Assembly (NCBI RefSeq): GCF_041261445.1
Contig: NZ_JBGCCU010000010.1
Coordinates: 124,001 to 188,000, forward strand
DNA from: Catenulispora sp. EB89
GTDB taxonomy: Bacteria; Actinomycetota; Actinomycetes; Streptomycetales; Catenulisporaceae
Direction: 5' to 3'
DNA: 64,000 nt
Part shown: positions 46,842 to 54,641 of the stretch, piece after piece
How positions within the stretch are numbered: position 1 is the stretch's first letter
Layout of the letters: every line of letters begins with the position of its first letter
Program-made: the position numbers and the translations under genes
The notes under the pieces: model-generated
The model's input: only the letters and a program-made list of their open reading frames with translations
Database searches by the model: none
Told to the model about the DNA's origin: nothing

Positions 46842-46899
46842 TTGACAGCGTGTGTCGCCGAGCCGAACATCACCGGTGTTCGAGCCGTTGACGTCAACG
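46842..46899 (+). promoter_or_regulatory. Promoter and palindromes upstream of the GH48 gene
   Basis: TTGACA at 46842-46847 with GAACAT 17 bases later forms a plausible promoter. CGAACA-N7-TGTTCG (46864-46882) overlaps that -10, and the perfect palindrome CGTTGACGTCAACG follows at 46886-46899. Two distinct operators are suggested. None is the TGGGAGCGCTCCCA box of CebR. Confidence 0.45.
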
Positions 46900-46993
46900 C
46901 CGACACCAGCGCCGGGGCAGCACCCCCGGCGCCACCAGCAGCCCACTTTCTGCCGGTCCGCATCTCGGCAGGTCCCCGAAGCAGAGGTCCAAC

Positions 46994-49630
46994 ATGACCA
47001 AACAGCTGTCTCGCAGGCAGTTCGCGACCGCGGCCGGCGGCGCCCTCCTGGCGTCGGCCATCGCCCCCGCCGTCTCGCGGGCGGCCAGTGCCGCCCCCGA
47101 CGCGACGTCGGCCGCCACGGATGCCTACACCCAGCAGTTCCTCACCCAGTACAAGAAGATCAAGGATCCTGCGAACGGCTACTTCAGCGCGTCAGGGATC
47201 CCTTACCACAGCGTCGAGACCCTGATCGTCGAGGCGCCGGACTACGGGCACCAGACGACGTCGGAGGCGTTCAGCTTCTGGATGTGGCTGGAGGCGACGT
47301 ACGGCCGGGTCACCGGCGACTGGACGGCGTTCAACAACGCCTGGACGACGGCCGAGCACTACATCATCCCGCAGCACGTCGACCAGCCGACGAACAGCTC
47401 CTACAACCCGAGCTCCCCGGCGACCTACGCCCCGGAGTGGCCGGACCCCAGCAGCTACCCCAGCCCGCTGAACACCTCGGTGTCGGTCGGCCAGGACCCG
47501 CTGGCGAACGAGCTGACGTCGACGTACGGCACCTCGGACATTTACGGGATGCACTGGCTGATGGACGTCGACAACAAGTACGGCTACGGCAACACGCCGG
47601 GCACCGGCGGAGAGGCCGGGCCCACGGCGACCGGGCCGTCGTTCATCAACAGCTACCAGCGCGGCGCGGCCGAATCGGTGTGGAAGACGATCCCGCAGCC
47701 GACCACGGACCAGTTCAAGTACGGCGGTCCGAACGGCTACCTCGACCTGTTCGTCGCGCAGTCCGGCGCCTACTCCAAGCAGTGGAAGTACACGACCGCC
47801 CCCGACGCCGACGCGCGTGCCGTCCAGGCGGCGTATTGGGCCTACCACTGGGCTTCGGCGCAGGGCAACCAGGGCCAGATCGCCGCCTCGGTGGCGAAGG
47901 CCGCCAAGATGGGCGACTTCCTGCGGTACTCGCTGTTCGACAAGTACTTCAAGCAGATCGGCAACTGCACCAACGCCTCCACCTGCGCGGCCGGCACCGG
48001 CCGCGGCTCCGAGCACTACCTGCTGGCCTGGTACTACGCCTGGGGCGGGGCCGAGCCCGGGGGCGGCTGGGCCTGGCGGATCGGCGACGGCGCCGCGCAC
48101 CAGGGGTACCAGAACCCGTTGGCGGTCTGGGCGATGTCGAACGTGGCCGCGCTGACTCCCATGTCCCCGACCGCGAAGACCGACTGGACCGCCAGCCTGA
48201 CGCGGCAGATGGAGTTCTACCAGTGGCTCCAGTCGGCCGAAGGCGCCATCGCCGGCGGCTGCACGAACAGCTGGGAGGGGCAGTACGCGGTGCCGCCGTC
48301 GGGCGACTCGACGTTCTACGGCATGGCCTACGACTGGGAGCCGGTCTACCACGACCCGCCGAGCAACAACTGGTTCGGCATGCAGGCCTGGTCGATGGAA
48401 CGGCTCGCGGAGTACTACTACGTGACCGGCAACGCCACCGCCAAGACGATCCTGCGCAAGTGGGTCGCCTGGGCCTCCTCCGTCACCACGGTCACCGCGA
48501 CCACCTTCTCGATCCCCTCCACCCTCGGTTGGACCGGCCAGCCGGACACCTGGAACCCGGCGAGCCCGGGCGGCAACTCCGGGCTGCACGTCTCGGTCGC
48601 CGAGTACGGCAGCGACGTCGGCGTCGCGGCGGCCTACGTCAAGACCCTGACGTACTACGCCGCCAAGTCCGGCGACACCGCGTCCGCGGTGCTGGCCAAG
48701 AGCCTGCTCGACGTGATGGCGACGTTCGCCGACACCGCGGGCATCACCACGCCCGAGACGCGCACCGACTACAGCCAGTTCAACGACACGGTGTACGTGC
48801 CGTCCGGCTGGTCGGGCAAGATGCCCAACGGCGACCCGGTCGCGCCCGGGGCGACGTTCATCTCCATCCGCTCCTGGTACAAGAGCGACCCGGCCTGGCC
48901 GAAGGTGCAGGCCTACCTCAACGGCGGGGCCGCGCCGGTGTTCACCTACCACCGCTTCTGGGCGCAGGCGGACATCGCCATGGCGTACGCGGTGTACGCC
49001 GAACTGATCGTCAACGGCGGCGGTGGCGGCGGCGACACGACCCCGCCGAGCGTGCCGACCGGGCTGACCGTCACCGGCACCACCAGCAGCAGTGTCTCGC
49101 TGAAGTGGACGGCGTCGACCGACAACGTCGCGGTGACCGGCTACAACGTGTACCGGGGCACGACGCTGGCCGGGACGTCGACCACGACGACGTTCACCGA
49201 CTCGGGGCTGACGGCCTCGACGCAGTACAGCTACACGGTCTCGGCGTACGACGCGGCGGGGAACGTCTCGGCGGCGTCCACCGCGGTCACCGCGACGACC
49301 AGCGCCGGCTCCACCGGCGGCGGCGGACCGGCGTGCACCGCGACGTACACGGTCAGCAGCGACTGGGGCAACGGCTTCAACGCCAACGTGACCATCACGA
49401 ACACGGGCACGACGGCGACGAAGTCGTGGACGGTGACCTGGACGTGGGCGGGCAACCAGACCGTCACGAACATGTGGAACGCCAGCGATACGCAGGTCGG
49501 CAAGGTCGTGACCGCGACCAACGCCCCGTACAACAACGTCATCGCGCCCGGGGCCAGCACCAGCTTCGGCTTCGGCGCCAGCTACTCCGGGACCAACGTC
49601 GCGCCCACGGTCACGGTCACCGCGACCTGA
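46994..49630 (+). CDS. GH48 cellulase (reducing-end cellobiohydrolase) with FnIII and CBM2
   Basis: An 878-residue exported processive cellulase. The N-terminus SRRQFATAAGGALLASAIAP is a twin-arginine-type signal, suggesting Tat export of a folded protein. The GH48 (alpha/alpha)6 barrel spans about residues 42-672 and opens with VETLIVEAPDYGHQTTSEAF, where the glutamate of TTSEA (E91) is the likely acid. A Gly linker, one FnIII module (about 680-770) and a C-terminal CBM2 (YTVSSDWGNGFNANVTITNT) follow. GH48 enzymes release cellobiose from chain ends and define strong cellulolytic systems. A GTGTAACTTTCAC palindrome and other operators lie upstream, and a terminator follows. Confidence 0.94.
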   Translation: MTKQLSRRQFATAAGGALLASAIAPAVSRAASAAPDATSAATDAYTQQFLTQYKKIKDPANGYFSASGIPYHSVETLIVEAPDYGHQTTSEAFSFWMWLEATYGRVTGDWTAFNNAWTTAEHYIIPQHVDQPTNSSYNPSSPATYAPEWPDPSSYPSPLNTSVSVGQDPLANELTSTYGTSDIYGMHWLMDVDNKYGYGNTPGTGGEAGPTATGPSFINSYQRGAAESVWKTIPQPTTDQFKYGGPNGYLDLFVAQSGAYSKQWKYTTAPDADARAVQAAYWAYHWASAQGNQGQIAASVAKAAKMGDFLRYSLFDKYFKQIGNCTNASTCAAGTGRGSEHYLLAWYYAWGGAEPGGGWAWRIGDGAAHQGYQNPLAVWAMSNVAALTPMSPTAKTDWTASLTRQMEFYQWLQSAEGAIAGGCTNSWEGQYAVPPSGDSTFYGMAYDWEPVYHDPPSNNWFGMQAWSMERLAEYYYVTGNATAKTILRKWVAWASSVTTVTATTFSIPSTLGWTGQPDTWNPASPGGNSGLHVSVAEYGSDVGVAAAYVKTLTYYAAKSGDTASAVLAKSLLDVMATFADTAGITTPETRTDYSQFNDTVYVPSGWSGKMPNGDPVAPGATFISIRSWYKSDPAWPKVQAYLNGGAAPVFTYHRFWAQADIAMAYAVYAELIVNGGGGGGDTTPPSVPTGLTVTGTTSSSVSLKWTASTDNVAVTGYNVYRGTTLAGTSTTTTFTDSGLTASTQYSYTVSAYDAAGNVSAASTAVTATTSAGSTGGGGPACTATYTVSSDWGNGFNANVTITNTGTTATKSWTVTWTWAGNQTVTNMWNASDTQVGKVVTATNAPYNNVIAPGASTSFGFGASYSGTNVAPTVTVTAT

Positions 49631-49664
49631 GCGGTGACCTGATCGTGAGCGGGTAGGGCCGATC

Positions 49665-49696
49665 GCCGGGCGGTACGGGTTTCCGTGCCGCCCGGC
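49665..49696. terminator. Strong bidirectional terminator after GH48
   Basis: GCCGGGCGG pairs with CCGCCCGGC and the stem continues with ACGG/CCGT around a short T-rich loop, about 14 bp in all, between two convergent genes. Confidence 0.7.
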
Positions 49697-49736
49697 GTGC
49701 TGCTTTCGTCAGCCGCGCGCCACTACCGGCGGGCAA

Positions 49737-50411
49737 CTACCGACGCGCGGTCATCCCGTCCAACAGCAAGTCGATGCCGGCCAGGAACTGCTCCCGGTCG
49801 TCGTGGTCGGCCAGTTGCGCGGCCACCCGGTGCAGGAAGGGGTGCTGCGCGGGGTCCAGTTGTGTCCAACGCGCGGCCAGGGCGGACAGGAAGGCCGACC
49901 GCTCCGTCCCGGGTGCGAGTTGGCGGACGGCCGCGGCGTATTGCGCGGCCAGGCCGAGGATGTGGCTCAGCAGTGCCGAGGCGCTGTCGAACTGCGCCGG
50001 CTCCGGCACACCAAGTGCCGGGAGATGCGCGCCCAGGCTTTCGAAGATCCGGAGCGCCGCTTCCTGCCACGGTTCGAGGCACACCTGTGTCCCGACCCAG
50101 GGGTGGGCGTCGATCGCGTCGAACAGCTGGCGGGCGATGGCGCGGATGCTCTGCTGCGGACTCGCCGCGTCCGCCGGCGCCTCGCTCAGGGCCCGCTCGA
50201 CGACCTCCTCGGTGGCGGCCTGGAGCAGCTCGTCCTTGGTCGCTATGTGCCACTGGATGGCGCCGTGCCCGGTCTGCAGGCGCGCGGCCAGGGCGCGGAA
50301 CGTGAGGCCGGCCTCGCCGTGCGCGTCCAGGAGCTCGATCGACGCGGCGACCAGCCGCTCGCGGGTGAGTGCGTCGGAGCGCCGCGCGGCGGTGCCGGTG
50401 GTTTTGGCCAT
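49737..50411 (-). CDS. TetR family repressor
   Basis: A 224-residue TetR regulator: helix-turn-helix in LTRERLVAASIELLDAHGEAGLTFRALAARLQTGHGAIQWHI (residues about 15-57), then a TetR_C-like helical ligand domain. It is divergent from an FAD monooxygenase gene, and two identical operator-like repeats lie in the 108-base gap. By analogy with TetR/TetX-like pairs it probably senses the monooxygenase substrate. Confidence 0.9.
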   Translation of the reverse strand: MAKTTGTAARRSDALTRERLVAASIELLDAHGEAGLTFRALAARLQTGHGAIQWHIATKDELLQAATEEVVERALSEAPADAASPQQSIRAIARQLFDAIDAHPWVGTQVCLEPWQEAALRIFESLGAHLPALGVPEPAQFDSASALLSHILGLAAQYAAAVRQLAPGTERSAFLSALAARWTQLDPAQHPFLHRVAAQLADHDDREQFLAGIDLLLDGMTARR

Positions 50412-50429
50412 GCCTCATCCTGGCACGGC

Positions 50430-50466
50430 TGGTACGGTGTACCAAACTTCTTGGTACGGTGTACCA
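50430..50466. promoter_or_regulatory. Two identical TetR operators
   Basis: TGGTACGGTGTACCA occurs at 50430-50444 and 50452-50466; each is a TGGTAC-N3-GTACCA palindrome. The 22-base period puts both dimers on the same DNA face. They lie between the divergent TetR and monooxygenase genes. Confidence 0.85.
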
Positions 50467-50519
50467 GTCATGAGGCGCCGGCCGCGGGTCGGACCGTCTC
50501 CGATCTGAGAGGAAGCACC

Positions 50520-51665
50520 ATGGCCACTTCCGTCACTCCCGTCACGATCGTCGGCGCCGGACTCGGCGGCCTCACCCTCGCCCGCGTTCTGCACGTCAAC
50601 GGCATCCCGGCCACGATCTACGAGGCCGAGCCCTCGGCCGCGGCCCGGACCCAGGGCGGGCAACTGGACATCCACGACTACAACGGGCAGCTGGCGCTCG
50701 CCGCGGCCGGCCTCACCGACGAGTTCCGGGCGATCATCCACGTCGGCGGCGAGGCCGCGCACGTCCTCGACCCGGACGGCACGGTGCTGCTCGACGAGCC
50801 CGACGACGGCAGCGGCGGCCGCCCCGAGGTGCTGCGCGGCGACCTGCGCCGGATCCTGCTCGACTCGCTGCCCGAGGGGACGATCCAGTGGGGACGCAAG
50901 GTCACCGGCGTGCGGTCCCTCGGCGACGGCCGGCACGAGCTGGCCTTCACCGACGGCACGACCGCCACCACCGAGCTCCTGGTCGGTGCCGACGGCGCCT
51001 GGTCGAAGATCCGCCCGCTGCTGTCCGACGCCGAGCCCGAATACGTCGGCATCTCCTTCATCGAGACCTACCTGCACGACGCCGACCGGCGCCACCCTGA
51101 GGCGGCGAAGGCGATGGGCGGCGGCGCCCTGTTCGCGCTGGCTCCGGGCAAGGGGATCCTCGGGCACCGGGAACCCGGCGGCGTGCTGCACACCTACGTC
51201 GCGCTGTCCGTGCCGCCGAGCTGGATCGAGGACATCAGCGCCGCCGATCCGGCCACGGTCACCGCGCGGGTCGCGGCGGAGTTCGCCGACTGGGCGCCGG
51301 GGCTCACCGCGTTGATCACCGAGGGGGACGAGGCCCCCGTTCTGCGCATGATCAACGCCCTGCCGATCGGCCACCGCTGGGACCGCGTCCCCGGCGTCAC
51401 CCTCGTCGGCGACGCGGCCCACCTGATGTCGCCGTTCGCCGGCGAAGGCGCCAACCTCGCGATGTTCGACGGCTCCGAACTCGCCCGGGCCATCGCCGCC
51501 CACCCCGGCGACGTCGAGGCGGCCCTGGCGCAGTACGAGCAGGACCTCTTCCCCCGCGCCGCCGAACTCGCCGCCGAATCCGCTCAGAACCACCGGCAGA
51601 TGTTCGGCGACGACACTCCCGACGGTCTGCTCAAGCTGCTCACCGGGCAGGAACCGCCGGCGTGA
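50520..51665 (+). CDS. FAD-dependent monooxygenase (TetX-like, PHBH fold)
   Basis: A 381-residue group A flavoprotein monooxygenase: dinucleotide motif VTIVGAGLGGLTLARVLHVNG, the middle DG motif region ELLVGADGAWSKIR and the FAD-ribose GD motif VTLVGDAAHLMSPFAGEGANLAMFDG. It hydroxylates aromatic or polyketide-like compounds with NAD(P)H and oxygen. Sequence style resembles TetX-type and related detoxifying enzymes, but the natural substrate is unknown. The ATG at 50520 follows GAGAGGAAG. It is controlled by the divergent TetR gene. Confidence 0.9.
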   Translation: MATSVTPVTIVGAGLGGLTLARVLHVNGIPATIYEAEPSAAARTQGGQLDIHDYNGQLALAAAGLTDEFRAIIHVGGEAAHVLDPDGTVLLDEPDDGSGGRPEVLRGDLRRILLDSLPEGTIQWGRKVTGVRSLGDGRHELAFTDGTTATTELLVGADGAWSKIRPLLSDAEPEYVGISFIETYLHDADRRHPEAAKAMGGGALFALAPGKGILGHREPGGVLHTYVALSVPPSWIEDISAADPATVTARVAAEFADWAPGLTALITEGDEAPVLRMINALPIGHRWDRVPGVTLVGDAAHLMSPFAGEGANLAMFDGSELARAIAAHPGDVEAALAQYEQDLFPRAAELAAESAQNHRQMFGDDTPDGLLKLLTGQEPPA

Positions 51666-51686
51666 GCCCGGGCGGCGGCCCTGGTG

Positions 51687-51709
51687 GGTACAGTTCACTA
51701 ACTAGTACC
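51687..51709. promoter_or_regulatory. Operator before the HxlR-type gene
   Basis: GGTAC-AGTT-CACT-AACT-A-GTACC is a nested inverted repeat 21 bases upstream of the GTG at 51731. It probably binds the HxlR-type protein itself, and its position argues against the upstream GTG at 51662. Confidence 0.55.
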
Positions 51710-51730
51710 GACCCGCAACCGGGAGATACC

Positions 51731-52195
51731 GTGACGAAAGACTCAGGGCCCGTCGTCTTCGAGCCCGGCCAGACCTTCCTCGCGGTCATCTCCGAGCGCT
51801 GGAACTATCAGATCCTGCGCGAGATCTTCTTCGGCACGACCCGGTTCGGGGAGATCAAGCGGACCCTCGGCATCTCGGCGAACATCCTGACCAGCCGGCT
51901 CACCGACCTCACGGCGGCCGGCCTGCTCAGCAAGCGGGCCTACCGGGAGGACAAGCCCTGGTTCGAGTACGAACTCACCGATGCCGCCCGCGAGCTGGTG
52001 GTGCCGGCGATCGTGGCGATCACCCGGTGGGCCGAGGTCCGCGCGCCCGGGGCGGATGGCAGCCACGCCCCGCACCGGCCGCTGCTGCACACCACCTGCG
52101 GCAACGAGACAGACCCCTACCTCGCCTGCAGCGCCTGCCATGAACCCATCGCCGCGTCGAACCTGGTCCCGGTCGTCACCGACAGCCTGAACTGA
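51731..52195 (+). CDS. HxlR-family winged-helix regulator with a C-terminal zinc-ribbon-like tail
   Basis: A 154-residue regulator: FLAVISERWNYQILREIFFGTTRFGEIKRTLGISANILTSRL in blocks is the HxlR DNA-binding domain. The C-terminal 45 residues contain TTCG followed by LACSACHEP, a C-x(n)-C-x2-C pattern that may bind a metal or act as a thiol sensor. GTG 51731 follows GGGAGATACC; a GTG overlapping the previous stop is possible but would put the operator inside the gene. Confidence 0.85.
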   Translation: MTKDSGPVVFEPGQTFLAVISERWNYQILREIFFGTTRFGEIKRTLGISANILTSRLTDLTAAGLLSKRAYREDKPWFEYELTDAARELVVPAIVAITRWAEVRAPGADGSHAPHRPLLHTTCGNETDPYLACSACHEPIAASNLVPVVTDSLN

Positions 52196-52211
52196 GCGGC
52201 TGAACGGTCGG

Positions 52212-52247
52212 CGCTTCGGACGCTTCGGGCGCTTCGGACGCTTCGGC
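52212..52247. repeat. Four tandem 9-bp repeats CGCTTCGGN
   Basis: CGCTTCGGA, CGCTTCGGG, CGCTTCGGA and CGCTTCGGC follow one another without gaps in the non-coding space after the HxlR gene. Each unit can form a CTTCGG-type tetraloop, but no larger stem is seen. The period is a multiple of three, yet no coding frame is credible. Confidence 0.7.
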
Positions 52248-52425
52248 TCAACGACCCGGGAGGCATCTCACCGTCGCGCATCGGGGTCGGTGTGGCTGTG
52301 ATCTCCACGAACGCGGGACCGGTCCACCTCGGCCACCTCCCACCGGGTCAGCTCCGGGTGGCGCATCGCAGAGTGCGCACGAGACGGTGGCCTCGGTGAC
52401 TCCCAGCGAACGAGAGTGATGCGAG

Positions 52426-53454
52426 ATGTCCGAGCAGAGTGCTGTGCCGAGCCCGCCGCCGACCGCTGTGATGATGCAGCTGCTGGGCGGTTTCCAGATC
52501 TCCCAGGCCCTGTACGCGATCGCGGATCTGGGCGTGCCGACGATCCTCGACGAGCAGGGTCCCACCACCGTGGCCGTGCTGGCCGAGCGCACGAACGCGA
52601 ACCCCGACGCCCTGCGCCGGGCCGTCCGCGCCCTGGCGACGGTCGGGGTGTTCACCACGGACGGCGAGACCGTGCACCTCACACCGCTCGGGGCCACCCT
52701 GTCGGAGAAGCACCCGCATTCACTGCACGGTCTCGCCCGGGCCGGGATCGAGTTCCACTACCTGCCGTTCAGCGAGTTGCGGCACACCCTGCGCACCGGC
52801 CAGCCCGCGGTCGAGAAGTACCACGGCATGCCCTACTTCGAGTGGCTCGCCGCCGACCCCGCCCGCGCGAGCCTGTTCAGCCAGGCCATGGCGACGTTGG
52901 GCGGCACCGCGCGCGCCGGCATGTTCGACGGCTACCGGCTCCCGCCCGGCCGAACGATCGCCGACATCGGCGGAGCCGACGGCAAGACGCTGGCCGACCT
53001 GCTCAGCCGGGACGACGATCCGACGCGCCGCGGCATCGTCCTCGACCGACCGGTGACGATCGAGGCCGCACGCTCCTCGGAGACAGCCGCCCGCCTCGGC
53101 GACCGCGTGGAGTTCGTCGCCGGCGACTTCTTCACCGCCGTACCGACGGCGGACATCTACATCCTCGGCTGGATCCTGCACGACTGGAGCGACGAAGACT
53201 GCCGACGCATCCTCGGCTCCATCGCCACCGCCGCCGAGCCGGGAACCAGAGTGCTGATCCTCGAAGGCCTGGTCCCCCCGGGAGACCAGCCCCACCCCAT
53301 CAAGTCCATGGACCTGACCATGCTCGGCATCCTCAGCGGCAAGGAGCGCACCGAGCAGGAGTACCGCGACCTGCTCGACAGCGCCGGTTTCACCCTCGAC
53401 CGAGCCGTGGCCACCCCCAGCCCGTACTCGATCCTCGAAGCCGGCCTGCGCTGA
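52426..53454 (+). CDS. O-methyltransferase, acetylserotonin/polyketide type
   Basis: A 342-residue class I SAM methyltransferase of the Methyltransf_2 family. The N-terminal winged-helix dimerisation domain (about residues 10-100) is followed by the SAM site IADIGGADGKTLADLL, YILGWILHDWSDEDCRRIL with the catalytic-type His-Asp pair, and ILEGLVPPGDQPHPIKSMDL. Relatives methylate hydroxyls of secondary metabolites. It stands alone between regulators, with only a weak purine-rich site before the ATG. Confidence 0.87.
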   Translation: MSEQSAVPSPPPTAVMMQLLGGFQISQALYAIADLGVPTILDEQGPTTVAVLAERTNANPDALRRAVRALATVGVFTTDGETVHLTPLGATLSEKHPHSLHGLARAGIEFHYLPFSELRHTLRTGQPAVEKYHGMPYFEWLAADPARASLFSQAMATLGGTARAGMFDGYRLPPGRTIADIGGADGKTLADLLSRDDDPTRRGIVLDRPVTIEAARSSETAARLGDRVEFVAGDFFTAVPTADIYILGWILHDWSDEDCRRILGSIATAAEPGTRVLILEGLVPPGDQPHPIKSMDLTMLGILSGKERTEQEYRDLLDSAGFTLDRAVATPSPYSILEAGLR

Positions 53455-53485
53455 GCACGCAAATCGTCGTGGTCAGTCGAAGAGA

Positions 53486-54262
53486 TCAGCCGAACAATCG
53501 CCGCTGTATCTCCCGCCGATAGTCCTCCAACGTCTTGTCCAGATGCACCCCCGCCGCCGCGGCCGCCGCCTCCGGGTCGCCGCGGCGGATCGCCTCGTAG
53601 ATCGCGGCGTGCTCGGTGATCGCCTCGGCGGCGTGGCTGCCGAGCGCGCCGTGCAGGCCGATGGTGCTGGACTGGCGTTGCAGGCGGCGGGCCTCGCGGA
53701 CCGCCGCGAGCAGGAACGGGTTGTGCGAGGCGGTGGCGATGCCGAGGTGGAACTCGTCGTCGCCGCGGTCGAACAGGGCGGTCTGGTCGGTCAGGTGGCC
53801 CTGTTCGCACAGCTGCGCCGCGGACTCGATGGCGCGGAGTTCGGCCGGGGTCGCCCGGGTCGCGGCCAGCTTGCTGGCTGCGGTCTCCTGGACCCGCCGG
53901 AACTCGAAGAGCATGTAGACGTGGTCCAGGTCGGTCGGCAGGAAGAAGCCGCCCCACCGGGAGGAGCCCAGCATGCCCTCGTCGTCGGCGACGTAGAGGC
54001 CGCGGCCCTTCTGGGCGCGGACCCGGCCGACGGCCGACAGGATCTTGATCGCCTCGCGGACCACGGTCCGGCTGGCGCCGAGGCGCTCGGCCAGCTCCTT
54101 CTCGGTCGGCATGCGGTCGCCCGGCTGGAGCCGTGATTCGGCGATCAGCTGCAGGATCTGTTCCGCGATCAGTTCATAGCCCGGACGGTAGGTGTCGGTC
54201 CGGGCCTCTTCCAGTTTTCCCGTGGACGCGCCGTCCTCCGCCAGGACGGGTGTGCCGTCCAC
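53486..54262 (-). CDS. GntR-family (FadR/FCD) regulator of the fucose-type locus
   Basis: A 258-residue regulator: GntR winged helix (YELIAEQILQLIAESRLQPG to EKELAERLGASRTVVREAI) and an FCD helical ligand domain with metal-binding histidine and aspartate positions (HLGIATASHNPFLLAAVREA). GTG 54262 is preferred because GAGGGAGG sits just before it; GTG 54277 is an alternative. It is divergent from a sugar importer operon, so it likely responds to a sugar acid or lactone of the same pathway. Confidence 0.88.
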   Translation of the reverse strand: MDGTPVLAEDGASTGKLEEARTDTYRPGYELIAEQILQLIAESRLQPGDRMPTEKELAERLGASRTVVREAIKILSAVGRVRAQKGRGLYVADDEGMLGSSRWGGFFLPTDLDHVYMLFEFRRVQETAASKLAATRATPAELRAIESAAQLCEQGHLTDQTALFDRGDDEFHLGIATASHNPFLLAAVREARRLQRQSSTIGLHGALGSHAAEAITEHAAIYEAIRRGDPEAAAAAAGVHLDKTLEDYRREIQRRLFG

Positions 54263-54282
54263 CGTGGCCTCCCTCACTGCTG

Positions 54283-54301
54283 CTTGGTATCAAGTGCCAA
54301 G
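54283..54301. promoter_or_regulatory. Inverted repeat before the GntR gene
   Basis: CTTGG-N9-CCAAG (CTTGGTATCAAGTGCCAAG) lies 20 to 40 bases upstream of the GntR start. It is a candidate site for autoregulation, although it is not the exact FadR-subfamily TNGTNNNACNA form. Confidence 0.4.
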
Positions 54302-54641
54302 GAGCATACATGTGGGTCTCGTTCGGGACTAGATGGATCCTACATATATGACGACCGACGGCGCTCAAACGGTGAGCAAGTCGGGCATAAGTCCGGTCCA
54401 GATGACGCGCGCGTAAAAGAATCTTGAAGAGATGCGCCCGGCCCCCTTGACGCACACCTCCCTGCGCAGCTGTTATGTGTGCCACAGGTCACCGCCTTAG
54501 GTGTGTTACCGGTAACCGGTCGGCAACATCGGCGCGGCGGCCCGAAACCGAGTCACGTCGACCCGATGAGTAGGACACATATCTCCATTTCCGGTCCGCC
54601 CAGTCGCAGCTCGGCGGTGCCCCAGTGCAGGGGAGTCGTTC
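54302..54641 (+). promoter_or_regulatory. Long leader/promoter region of the fucose-type importer
   Basis: About 340 bases without a gene. TTGACG (54447-54452) and TGTTAT (54471-54476), spaced 18, are a reasonable promoter, which would leave a leader of about 155 bases. A perfect palindrome GTTACCGGTAAC lies at 54505-54516, downstream of that promoter, in a roadblock position. No riboswitch fold was recognised. Confidence 0.45.

Noticed and set aside
46700-46993. CebR-type operator upstream of the GH48 gene
   Set aside because: The expected TGGGAGCGCTCCCA sequence is absent; other palindromes are present instead.
46852-49656. 934-codon plus-strand frame overlapping the GH48 gene
   Set aside because: Other frame of the same strand, Arg/Gly/His-rich; GH48, FnIII and CBM2 motifs are all in the frame starting at 46994.
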